Assembly: GCA_928724745.1 (NCBI GenBank)
Contig: CAKMXJ010000012.1
Coordinates: 434,001-498,000, forward strand
Source of the DNA: Anthracocystis setariae
Taxonomy: Eukaryota; Basidiomycota; Ustilaginomycetes; Ustilaginales; Ustilaginaceae
Reading direction: 5' to 3'
Length of the DNA: 64,000 nucleotides
Position numbers and translations under genes: made by a program
Notes under the pieces: generated by a model
Seen by the model: only the letters and a program-made list of their open reading frames with translations
What the model was told of the DNA's origin: nothing
The model's database searches: none
Part shown: positions 39,421-49,295 of the stretch, piece after piece
Layout: each line of letters starts with the position of its first letter
How positions within the stretch are numbered: the first letter of the stretch is position 1

Positions 39421-40998
39421 TCAGACGGAAGAAGCGCCCCACTTCGGGGCGCCTGCTCCACGACGCTGTGGGGTGTTGGCGATGTTGCTGGTGGTTAACG
39501 ACCGGACGTCCATGGGGGAGAGTCGGTGTTGGGCGGCGGTGGCGGCTACCTCGATCGATGTGGGGTGCTTGTGGTCTCTGTCGGCCGAGTGTTGCGTAGG
39601 TTTGCGGATGGGGTGAATCACGCTTCTGTCCCATCTCTGGATGGTGGTGGTTGGAGTTTGCGGGAAGTACGGGTAGGCGGGGTAGTGCGGGTTGGAGTGC
39701 GCTCGGCCTCTGCCTCCTACTGGCAGCGGTTCTAGGCCCAATCTTGCGGTTCGTAGGGGAGTTGGAGTGGTGGTGGTGGTGGTGGTGGTGGTGGGTGGAC
39801 GCACGTAGGGGTAGGGAGCGAACCTGGTATGAGCTGGACTCGGTGTCGGCGTGAGACGAAGCGTTTGACTCCTACCTCTACTGCTGGCACTCGCACCTGG
39901 GTAGTGATACGACAGCGGGGGGAGGGAGAAGGTTTCCTTCTGACTGGTCACCACCGTCAGTGGCTGGATGAGCACGGGATACCGAGGTTGTGGGATGGCG
40001 ATCCTCAACTCGGGCTGACCCGGCCGGTATCTCTGTCGAGGATGCTCATGCTCCAACGCATCCGCCTCTGCGTCCCCCTCGGTGATGGTCGCACCGGGAT
40101 TCAGCGCCAATCGAACTATGTGTTTCCTCCACGCCCTCGTCCTATCATCCTCATGAGCTCCAAACCTTCCCTTGCCCGTCGCTTTCATCTGCACCGCCAA
40201 CATCTCTAAACTCGGCTTCGAGGCACACTGCTGCAACGACGGCGGCGACGAATGCACCGCTTCGATCATCCGCTTCTTGCCTACCTGACGACGGTTTTGA
40301 AACCATACCTGAACCTTGCGAGGCGAGACGCCCAATTGCGAAGCCACCGTTTCCCGCGTCCGCGTCGATGGAAAGTGCGTCTTGTCCAAGATCCGATACA
40401 GCACTTTACTCTGTTCCAGACTGAGCAATCGTCGGCTGCGCGAAGAGTTGGACTTGGTATTCTGGCACGATGTGGTCGCATCCGATCGCGAATGCGGTTG
40501 GCTGCAACCATTTGAACATTGAGAGAGACCGTCTTCGGACCACCCACACTCGTCGTCGTCCGCTTCGAGATCCACCTCGTCATCGTCATGGTCATCGTGG
40601 TCGATGTCATCTTCATCGTCCGCTTCCCCGTCTCCCTCCCCCTCCCCCTCCCCCTCGCCACTACGCAAGTGCGTGTGCGGCTGCGACAGCATCTCCTCAT
40701 CCGACAACGACATATTGGCTTCCGATGGCGAGCCAAGCCGCATGAGTCGTCGAGTCTGAGTCGAAGGTGTAAGTACAGGTGGATGGCCGAACTGATTACG
40801 CTCCGTACGGGCATTCAACGATGCCAGCTGCGGCTGCTGCTGCTGCTGCTGCTGCTGTGGCTGATGGTATTGCGGGAGGTGCTGGAACGGATGAGGAGAA
40901 CGTAGTGGTGGCAGTCGAAAAGTTTGATGATCACGATGCTGATAACGATAGTAATGATGATGATGACTGTTCGTGGTCGACATAGCGGAATGCGACAT
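39421..40998 (-). CDS. Homeodomain transcription factor
   Basis: A single-exon gene of 525 residues. The start is ATG 40998, since the codon further upstream is TTG. It opens with His/Tyr-rich sequence and a Gln run (about 46-56) from CTG repeats on the + strand. An acidic stretch (about 115-152, Glu-Gly then Asp) follows. The homeodomain spans about 189-245: SRRLLSLEQSKVLYRIL, TRETVASQLGVSPRKVQVWF and QNRRQVGKKR, with the recognition helix WFQNRR at 233-238. The spacing is of the standard 60-residue class, not the three-residue-insertion TALE class. The C-terminal half is Pro/Thr-rich and includes a Thr run from GGT repeats. Fungal homeodomain factors of this kind control development or mating-independent programmes. 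The target is unknown. It is not accompanied by a partner gene, as a b-mating locus would be. Confidence 0.88.
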   Translation of the reverse strand: MSHSAMSTTNSHHHHYYRYQHRDHQTFRLPPLRSPHPFQHLPQYHQPQQQQQQQQPQLASLNARTERNQFGHPPVLTPSTQTRRLMRLGSPSEANMSLSDEEMLSQPHTHLRSGEGEGEGEGDGEADDEDDIDHDDHDDDEVDLEADDDECGWSEDGLSQCSNGCSQPHSRSDATTSCQNTKSNSSRSRRLLSLEQSKVLYRILDKTHFPSTRTRETVASQLGVSPRKVQVWFQNRRQVGKKRMIEAVHSSPPSLQQCASKPSLEMLAVQMKATGKGRFGAHEDDRTRAWRKHIVRLALNPGATITEGDAEADALEHEHPRQRYRPGQPELRIAIPQPRYPVLIQPLTVVTSQKETFSLPPLSYHYPGASASSRGRSQTLRLTPTPSPAHTRFAPYPYVRPPTTTTTTTTTPTPLRTARLGLEPLPVGGRGRAHSNPHYPAYPYFPQTPTTTIQRWDRSVIHPIRKPTQHSADRDHKHPTSIEVAATAAQHRLSPMDVRSLTTSNIANTPQRRGAGAPKWGASSV

Positions 40999-42314
40999 GC
41001 TGAGTTGAGCGAGAAACCGACGACCTATTCGCAAAGGATCAAGAAAAAAAAGCCCAACTTGGCACCTCGTATATATCTGTATCCGTCGACTCTTTCTCTA
41101 CCACTCTTGAACCATATAGGGAGACCAAGGCTGATGCGGACGTGTGACCCTGGGGGAGGGGGGGTTTGTGTTCCGTCGGAAGGACAATTGCTACTTGTGG
41201 CAAACTATTGTGCTGTACAGTATGACGCGGATGAAGAGACAATTGAGCGGGGCTTGACGCCAACGAACCGTGCGTGGCGTGAGAGAAAGGGCTGTTAGTG
41301 CCAAGCCCCGCGGCGGCAACGAGTAGGAAGGGGGGGGAAGAGGAAGAGGAAGAGGAAAGGGAAGGGGAGCGGAGGTTTAGTTTTTAATCACGTTGGAGAA
41401 AGGGGAAAAAGATGAGAGTTTTAACCGGGCGACGTGAAGCGATCCGAGCTTTTGGGTGCATATACATATATGGTACGTGGTGCAGCTCGTCGAGACAATG
41501 AGCCCAAAGGATGAGGACCGATCGGCATGCGTCAAGGCGGGAAACGGACCGGGGAAACAACCTGGGAAAACCAAGAAAAAAGAATAACTTGCTGTCGAGA
41601 ACTGTTCTGCAATCAATGATGTCGATGACAATGAAAGATGATGAGGAGGGAGGGGAGGGGAGGAGCCACCAATCGAGAAAATAATATGACGGAAACGGAA
41701 ATGGAAAACTCGGGAGCGTGAGCACCCAAAGTACAGTAAAACGGTTTCATACTTGACACTATCGTTCGGTATCATCGCTTCATAAACGACCCCCTTCACA
41801 GCCACCCCACCCCATCCCATCCCACTCCATATCCCCGCCCACCACCTTCCAAACCCACGTTCCCGCTCATCCCGCAAAGTAAAGGTACGATGATGCACCT
41901 CATTCATAAAATATTATAATTCCTCCACCGGGGACGAAATGAAATCCACTACAGTCTGACCATCTACAGTACTATACTAGATTAGTGAGAGCTGAAGCGA
42001 GGCGAGAGGCTCAAGATTTGCTGGTCGAGATGAACTTTGAGCGTGGAGAGCTGCATGCTTGGGTGAAGCTCGGGTCGCTCCCTTTTTGGGGTCTCGGAAT
42101 GCCGTCAAAGAAAGGGAAGAACTGTGAGGCAACGGCGGGAAGAGGGACGGGCGATCTGATCCCTCATCTCTTTCTGTCTCTCTCGCATATGCACGAGCGA
42201 TGCATGCAGTACTGTACAGTAGGTGCGGTTGCAACCACATTCCATGATCACCATCATCATCATCTTCATAATCATCATCATGATAGCGACATTGTTTGTA
42301 TGCTTTTCTTTGAC

Positions 42315-42319
<5 letters not shown>

Positions 42320-42351
<32 letters not shown>
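42320..42351. repeat. Poly(A) run
   Basis: About 32 consecutive A residues in the gene-free region. No coding sequence or direct repeat was found around it, so it is not evidence of a retroposed copy by itself. Confidence 0.85.
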
Positions 42352-42354
<3 letters not shown>

Positions 42355-42755
42355 ATTTCGATCCCATTTGTTGCGAAAAAGAAATTTGATGCGCGCCTAG
42401 CCCTGGTCCCTGGTCCCTGGTCCCTTTGATGGATTAGGTGTTTGACAGCTCTGTCCACCGATTGGCAGCTCAGCCTGCCCTCGTGGGCCACCTCTGTCTC
42501 TATGTAAGTGACTCTGCCTCAGTCGATGTAACTCATTATTGCACTTTCATTTGGGACGAGCACTTTGCGTTTGGGTTTGAGCTCTCTCGAATGAAATGCC
42601 CCCCCCCCCTCCCCCTTCTTTGCTCCCCACACTCCTTCCCACCCTGTCCAGTCTGGTGCCGGGGAACCGCGATAAGCTGGATATGAATTCGATGGATGGG
42701 TATGACAATGAATGATAAGAGAGCTGCAAGCCATTGTTAGCTGCACATCGGTGAA

Positions 42756-42758
<3 letters not shown>

Positions 42759-42788
<30 letters not shown>
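42759..42788. repeat. (GT)n microsatellite
   Basis: A dinucleotide repeat in the gene-free region. A second, interrupted one lies near 43244-43280. Confidence 0.88.
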
Positions 42789-42790
<2 letters not shown>

Positions 42791-44385
42791 TGGTGGCGGT
42801 TGGCGCATCTCAAATTCCGGCTGCTACTCGGCTGAAGCTGCTCTACGGTATCGATTGGTTGGTGTCGATGCATCGGAATCCGCCCTGCTGGTTCCGCGTT
42901 TTACATGACAGCGTCATCCTTCCACCAGCTGGCTGTACTGTACTGTAATTCGCTTAGAGTGTTTCAATTAAAGCAGGCTCAAACGCTCACTCCGCCTTTT
43001 CACTAGTCTCACCCGGCACTACTACCCGGGGCTGGGCCGGAATCGTCCTGCATGGAGCTAATCATCCGCTCCCACTTGTCCATCCACCCACTCGCCGTCA
43101 CTTCCGGTGAGTAGATGGCGAGGAGTGGCGGAGGGGGCTAATCGCACATCGCCACAGCCGGCCCAACCATCCACCCAGTGGCGTCTTATAAACTTGGTTC
43201 ATATTGCCCATTGTTTTCCACCACTGCAAGGCCGCCATGGAAGTGTGTGTGTGTGTGTGTGGGTGTGTTTGTGTGTTTGTGGCGCAAGGTGGGAGGGTTA
43301 AGGGGGGGAGTGCCCTGGTCGTCGCTATGAACGGGGTTCACCGGCGTAGTATGCTTAGCTTGCAGTGATAGCGTGCATCTGAATTTTCACTGAAATGGGG
43401 ATTTGTTAATCACCATCATTTTTGCGAACCCGTCCCTTTTGTCTCATTTGCATCGGCAAGCACTTTCGGAACAATGACTTTGCTACAGCACTGTACAGTA
43501 TGGTGCTGCTGCTGTTGTTGCACTGCCTCGTCTTTTGTTCCCACGAGGTCTAAGCGCTTTTGCTACAATTCGAACCAACTTTGCGAGTCGGTCAAGTTGG
43601 TTGATTGATTGATTGATTGCACCTCGCTTGAACCAAGTTTCAAGCTCAGCTGTCAATAAGCCGATCGATCGTACACTATGTGCCAATCATGCACAAACAA
43701 ACAATAATCCATACCATCGCTTCAATTTAAGACTCCCCTCCTTCCTTCCTCCTTCCTCCTTCTCACCTTCCCTCCTCGCCTCTAAGCACCACTAACATCA
43801 AACACAATGCAAAATTCACATGCCTGCAACATCATGCTGTAGCGTTGCATCGAGTCTTATTGTTTACATGTCACTTTGTTTTCATTGTGTTCTTCTGCAA
43901 CCAACTCCCTTTTTGCCAAAACCGAACCGAAACCCCCCCCCCCATCATCATCATCATCACAAGTCACAGGAAGTGTGCTTACTGCAAATCACTTCATGCA
44001 CGCCACTTGCCTCTCCAAATGCTTGCGGCACCAAACATACATCAAAGGGGACCCAACTCGCTTCCCCCTTCTATAACCAGAAATATGGTCGGAAATTAAA
44101 CAATAAAAATGCGACTTTTCTGCCGACCAACTTGGGTCGATTTAGTTTTCAATCGGCTCATCAAAGGGAACTCTCCCTCACTTGGCTTGCTTCTGTGGCT
44201 TGCAGAGTGTGAATACCTCGACATCACAACAATAGGTGAGGAGCTTAGCCGCTGGCTAATGCAATGACATTCCAAATACCAATGCAGGCAAGCAATGAAA
44301 GAATCAATGAATCGAACCACAAGTATGAATCCCCCAACAATGGCCACCACGGACCAGTCTCGAATCCCACCGCCAACAGCTTGGT

Positions 44386-45810
44386 TCAATCTTGCTTGCT
44401 ACTCCTTGACTCGGCCGTAGTCTCTGCAAACTGCTGCTGCTGCTGCTGCTGCTGGTGCTGCTGGTGGTACATCGACACTGCCGGCGAGGAAGCGTATGTT
44501 GGTGGTTGAGACTGTTCCTCCTGGTTTCGCTGATAAGGTTGTTGTGTGACTGGGGTTCGAGGTGTTTCCTCGTCTTTGGCGTTGCCCTGGTATCGGTGAA
44601 GCATGGTGTCGATAATGCGATCTTCGTCCTTGCCCTTGCACATCATATCCCCTCTCCATATCGCCCTCACCATACAGCCACCGATGGCTACAAACCAGAC
44701 CATCAACCACACCACCATTCCTCTCGCCAACCCGCATAGTGCGTTGCTGGAAAGCTCGTTGCCGAGCTGCATCGTCGCACTCGCCCAGCCCGTGATTGGG
44801 AACACCCCTGCCCACCAAGCCAAGATGAACTCCATCTCGCTCCTCAATGCAACACTGCACACAGCCTGTAGCAACGAGGCTACGGTGAGCAGGTAGAACC
44901 AAGCCGAGATCAACCAGAGCAAGATCGATGACCCCAATGCAAACGCATAGAACGGTTCGTACAGCTGCGGTGGCAGCAAGCGTTGCAGACTCGTCGACAG
45001 ACCAAGTAGACACAGGATGGTAAATGCCGGTGGTCCGCAGCACATGAACACACCCGGTCTCGCCCGAGCCGGTGGGAACCCGACCGTCATCAGCCTGAGC
45101 AGCAAGATCGAGTACATCATACACGAGAGTGTAAACCCAAGTCCCTGACAAGCTAACCCACAAACCGCCATCGCCACCGAAGCCACCTCGGACTGCGTAG
45201 GTACCACGTTCGCCGCGATACTCCCGCACAGCATCAGCGGGAAGATGGGCAGCACCCATCCCGGGTTCATATGGTGCAGATTCTGCTCAGCGCGTCCGAA
45301 CAGCAAAGTGTAGCACACCAGGCTCACCACCAGGCTGGCCACAAAGTACGCCCAGAACGCAGTACGCAGGACAAACTCCCAGGTAGTGCCAACCCCGCCG
45401 TTGGAGGATGCGGTCACCAGACTGGCAACGCCATTGATCACGGTGGCAAACGCGAGCAGAACCGTGGGCAGGAAACATGCTTCGATCGGATGCGAAAGCG
45501 TGTAGCCAAAGCTGGCACGGGTGAGACAGAAGCGCAAAACTTGCAAGGTGCACAGGAGGAAGAGGTAGATGATGTTGATGAGGAAAAGGGTGACGCCGAG
45601 GTAGTAGATGGGGTTGGAGGGGAGGATTCGTGCCATGAGTAGGTTGGCAAGGCCTCCGAGTGACATGGATGATGTGAACCATGCGAATGTCAGATGTTCC
45701 AGTCGTTGAACGAATGGCGAGGGTGAGTTTGTTGGTGTTGAGTGCCGTTTGGGCTGTGTTGAACTCGACGCCGTCGATGCGGTCGCCTGTGTCGTTGGTA
45801 GTGGAGACAT
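44386..45810 (-). CDS. TDT-family transporter (malate/sulfite type)
   Basis: A single-exon gene of 474 residues starting at ATG 45810. About ten hydrophobic segments span residues 40-400, beginning with the family opening LTFAWFTSSMSLGGLANLL (the F-T-W/A-x-F-x-S-T-M-x-x-G-G pattern) and PSNPIYYLGVTLFLINIIY. Later segments include SHPIEACFLPTVLLAF, PGWVLPIFPLMLCGSIAA and EFILAWWAGVFPITGWASATMQLG. These fit the tellurite-resistance/dicarboxylate transporter fold that includes yeast Ssu1 (sulfite) and fission-yeast Mae1 (malate). The C-terminal 60 residues are a Gln-rich soluble tail from CTG repeats. Substrate cannot be told from the sequence alone. The location is probably the plasma membrane. 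Confidence 0.83.
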   Translation of the reverse strand: MSPLPTTQATASTASSSTQPKRHSTPTNSPSPFVQRLEHLTFAWFTSSMSLGGLANLLMARILPSNPIYYLGVTLFLINIIYLFLLCTLQVLRFCLTRASFGYTLSHPIEACFLPTVLLAFATVINGVASLVTASSNGGVGTTWEFVLRTAFWAYFVASLVVSLVCYTLLFGRAEQNLHHMNPGWVLPIFPLMLCGSIAANVVPTQSEVASVAMAVCGLACQGLGFTLSCMMYSILLLRLMTVGFPPARARPGVFMCCGPPAFTILCLLGLSTSLQRLLPPQLYEPFYAFALGSSILLWLISAWFYLLTVASLLQAVCSVALRSEMEFILAWWAGVFPITGWASATMQLGNELSSNALCGLARGMVVWLMVWFVAIGGCMVRAIWRGDMMCKGKDEDRIIDTMLHRYQGNAKDEETPRTPVTQQPYQRNQEEQSQPPTYASSPAVSMYHQQHQQQQQQQQFAETTAESRSSKQD

Positions 45811-47857
45811 GGGTAAATGAATGTGTATGTGTGTGGCCAGTTTGGCTTGACGACCAAAACGATGGAGATAAGAAGTCGGAGGGGGGTTTGGTATTAATAC
45901 TTTTGCACCAATCCAGCCCTAACCATTGCCCAGCGAAAGGGTAAGTGAGAACGATACACCTGCAATTATCTTGGACGATTCCTTGCTATCTATCCAATAG
46001 AGTGAAGTACAGAGCAAGCAGACTAGGGTTTGCAAAGCGTGCTAAACGACGTCTCATCTACATTAGCTTTGGCCGTAAGCGAGCCGCAGTTGGTGGTCTC
46101 TCTTGGCATTTCGCCTCGCCTCACGATCGGTGCTTCCCACCAGAGCTACACTTTACTCATCTCAACCTTTTCAGCGCGAAAGCCACCAACCGTATAGCCT
46201 TGTGAGCCTGTGCGACAATGAGCACAGCTAGCGACTGGACATTGTGTCCAAGGTAAGATGATGAGCATCGAGCACACACGCTTCCACCGTACGCTGTGAA
46301 AATTTCACACGCACTTTAGATCGCGAACGCACCCTCTTTTGGCCTTAATCTCTGGCTGCTGGGCAAGCAAGCTGTCATTCAAGTTGCAAACTGCAAAGAG
46401 TATTGTCAATAGGTTGGGCTACCGGAGAAAAATCCTCGCCAAGAACCGCACTAGCACCTTGACCCCCCCCCCCCTTCCCCCTGCCTGAAAAACGCCGAGA
46501 GCGGCGGCTCGTCATTGGCGAGGAAAAATTCTCCGAAATGCCAAGAACGTATGTATGTAATCCTAGCCTATCTCGGCAGTTGGACTAGTGATGTGCCAAG
46601 CTACCGGGTTCACATTGGTTCGAGAAGGAGAGAGAGAGTGTGTGTGTGTGGCATTTGAACCTACGGCTTGGGCGGTTGACAGCTGTCCCTGACTGCACTG
46701 CACTGCACTGCACCCACGACAGGTCGCGATTATTGGTTGCTGCAACTGCATCGGAAACCCAATCTGCGGGCGTAACAAAAATAAAAGCCAAATTGCTAAA
46801 TTTTGGAAAATTATGGGCAAAATAATGCGAACGAAAAAGGAGGTCGGAAAAATGGCACGCTACAGCTGCATCATCGATAAAGGCCCAAAAAGTTTTGGCA
46901 AGCGTTCGCCATCTTCGCTGCCAAATCCCCCGGCCCTGCAGTTGCTCCCAACACTGCCGTTTTGGTGGTGGTGGTGGTAATTGGTACCATTCAGCTTAAT
47001 TCACTCACCCATGCTCATACTATGCATCCAGCTTGAATGCGGGGGAGCAACGAGTGGAACGAGAGTCGAGTCAACCGACCAGCGTGCAAACGTTTAACTT
47101 TGACACGCAGGGCAACCATCAAGTTTGGGGATGGTGAACCTCAGAGAGTAGTTAATAAAATAGTAGTACTGTAGCGTAGCAGCGAGCCATGGTTTCCAGA
47201 TAAAGTGTTGGTTTTTGGACCCTTGATGATAGCTCAGATCCATCACTTTCTCATCGGCGAAATGTGATTTGTTGGTCAAATACTAAAATAACAAGACCGA
47301 ATCGGGTGATAAATTATGGTGAATATGCACATAGCGCATCGCATCGCATCCGCACACGATCGTATGATTCTCACTTGGCAGGAGCTTGTCATGCTATGCT
47401 CCTACCTGCGCTTTATCTGCATATCACCATGTCAAATTCGAACCCGTTCGAAAGCGTTGAAGAGGAGGTCAGATCGGGCCAAAAGGTTCGAAAGTGGGTA
47501 GGTGTCCAATGTGGGCTGAGACTGAAGTCGAGGTAGAAGATCGATCGGGCGAGCCAACCATCTAAACACAGGAGGCACAAATTCCCAAATTTCCCCCTCC
47601 CCTTCCCTCCCCACTCCGCCGCTGCCGACTCCCCAAACGGGGGGACGGAAAGATGCGAAAAATGGCGAGTAAATGCAGCAGAGAGTTGAGTGTACGCGCG
47701 TTGGGGCGCATCTTTTTGGCAGTAACAGTAGTCGAGAATTACCCCATTTCTGGGATTTGCAACGTCGTTGGATGGATTAATGGATTATTGGGATTTCTTC
47801 TTGACTGCCCGTGCGCGTCCAGCAGAGCACCGTATCAGCCATCATCTAACTGATCTC

Positions 47858-47893
<36 letters not shown>

Positions 47894-48132
47894 CTCTTTC
47901 CTTTATCTTCCGATTAGTGCCACTTGTTTCTTCCTTCTCCTCATCACCATCCAATTATCACCACTACCACCACTACCACCACCACCACTCACTGCCTCTG
48001 GCGTCAGCGTCCACTCGGTTCCTTTCAACAGGCCCTCGCTCTTCACCCCTTCCGCGCAACCCGAGCTCATCCTCCCGAACAGCTTCACGCTTCTCAAACC
48101 CCAATCCGCACCTCTTTTGCTCCCCATTCACA
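45811..48132. other. Long intergenic region upstream of YHM2
   Basis: 2.3 kb without a supported gene. It holds a CACTG-type array at 46693-46714, a C run near 46465, a GT run near 46636, a GGT run near 46964, a CT run at 47863-47890 and a CAC-rich tract near 47960-47990 just upstream of YHM2. It is the probable promoter region for both divergent neighbours. Confidence 0.6.
47863..47890. repeat. (CT)n tract
   Basis: A long pyrimidine dinucleotide run about 240 bases upstream of the YHM2 start. CT-rich stretches are common in fungal promoters and leaders. Confidence 0.88.
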
Positions 48133-49140
48133 ATGGCGCCGCAACAGAAAGGTTTCTCGTGGTCCAACATCGCGGTTGGATCCATCATGAACATTGCCGA
48201 GGTAAGCTTATTCCTTCCCGCTCTCGTTTTCGTCCTACGCCTTTTTTTCGTGGTTGCAGCTACTTACACCGTCTCCCCTTTTTCTCTCTCTCTGTGCGCG
48301 AAATACAAATCGTAGGTGACCACGCTTGGCCAGCCTCTGGAAGTGATCAAGACGCAGATGGCGTCGAACCGACAGCAAACCATGATGCAAGCTCTCAAGA
48401 CGGTCTCGTCGCGTGGAGGCGTTCTGGGCTTCTACCAAGGCCTCATCCCCTGGGCATGGATCGAGGCGTCCACCAAAGGCGCTGTTCTTCTGTTCACTGC
48501 TGCGGAAGTTGAAAAGGTGGCCAAGAACGCCGGCTTCTCTTCCGGTGCGGCGGGTCTTGTCGGAGGTATGACCGGAGGTATCGCACAAGCGTATGCGACC
48601 ATGGGCTTCTGCACGTGCATGAAGACGGCCGAGATCACGCGCCACAAACAGGCCGAAGCCGGCATCAAACCGCCCTCGACCTGGGCGGTGTTCGCCGACA
48701 TCTACCGCCGCGAAGGCATCAAGGGCATCAACAAGGGTGTCAATGCCGTCGCCGTTCGTCAGTGCACCAATTGGGGCTCGCGTATGGGTTTTGCGCGTCT
48801 CGCTGAAACCCCGGTGCGAAGTCTGGTGGGCAAAACTGAAAAGGACAAGCTCAACGCTTTTGAACGCATCGCCTGCTCCAGTATCGGCGGAGCGCTCGCC
48901 ACCTGGAATCAACCCATCGAAGTCATCCGCGTCGAAATGCAGTCCATGGCCAAAGCCACACCGGGCAGCAACCGTCCAGAGAAACTCACCATCGGTAACA
49001 CGTTTGCATACATCTACAAGGAAAACGGTATCAAGGGCTTGTACAGAGGTGTCACGCCTAGGATCTTCCTCGGCGTCTGGCAGACCATCTGCATGGTCAG
49101 CTTTGCCGACTATGTTCGAGAATTTATCGGTTCCAAGTGA
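48133..49140 (+). CDS. YHM2: Mitochondrial citrate/oxoglutarate carrier Yhm2-like
   Basis: Two exons, 48133-48201 and 48316-49140, with a 114-nt intron give 297 residues. This is a mitochondrial carrier with three tandem repeats. The signature sequences closely follow yeast Yhm2: [95 protein letters not shown] and [17 protein letters not shown]. Yhm2 exchanges citrate for oxoglutarate across the inner mitochondrial membrane, supporting cytosolic NADPH and acetyl-CoA supply, and is also reported to bind mitochondrial DNA. The upstream exon supplies the N-terminal [15 protein letters not shown]. Nothing in the sequence looks defective. An A-rich tract (49141-49175) follows the stop. Confidence 0.95.
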
Positions 49141-49295
49141 AAAAAAAAAGAAGAAAAAAAAAAAGAAAAAAAAAAGGATCCCCTTCCACAGAGAGCGGCA
49201 AATAAATGCCATCATGGGTTTTCCGTTGTTGTAAATACGTTTAGAAGTGTGAAAACAAAACAAAAACAAAAACAAAACAAGGTGCAAGCAAGTTT

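Larger units (their letters stand above)
40999..44385. other. Long gene-free region upstream of the homeodomain gene
   Basis: 3.4 kb, the largest gap in the window. It contains TACTGTAC/CTGTACAG-type words at 41213-41222, 41730-41738, 42207-42221, 42933-42947 and 43491-43500. Other content is an A run of about 32 (42320-42351), GT runs near 42760-42787 and 43244-43260, a C run near 42600, and a GATT repeat (43601-43619). No frame resembles a known protein. It may hold regulatory DNA for the homeodomain gene or an unrecognised noncoding transcript. Confidence 0.6.

Noticed and set aside
39421..40998. b-type mating locus homeodomain pair
   Set aside because: Only one homeodomain gene, no divergent partner, and the homeodomain does not have the paired HD1/HD2 arrangement.
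41377..41907. 176-residue open frame on the minus strand
   Set aside because: Composition-driven frame in non-coding DNA, no motif, no plausible start context.
42320..42351. Poly(A) run as a retroposed gene tail
   Set aside because: No upstream coding sequence and no flanking direct repeat found.
47437..47456. Possible tRNA-like B box (TTCGAACC)
   Set aside because: No matching acceptor or anticodon stems nearby; a short palindrome only.
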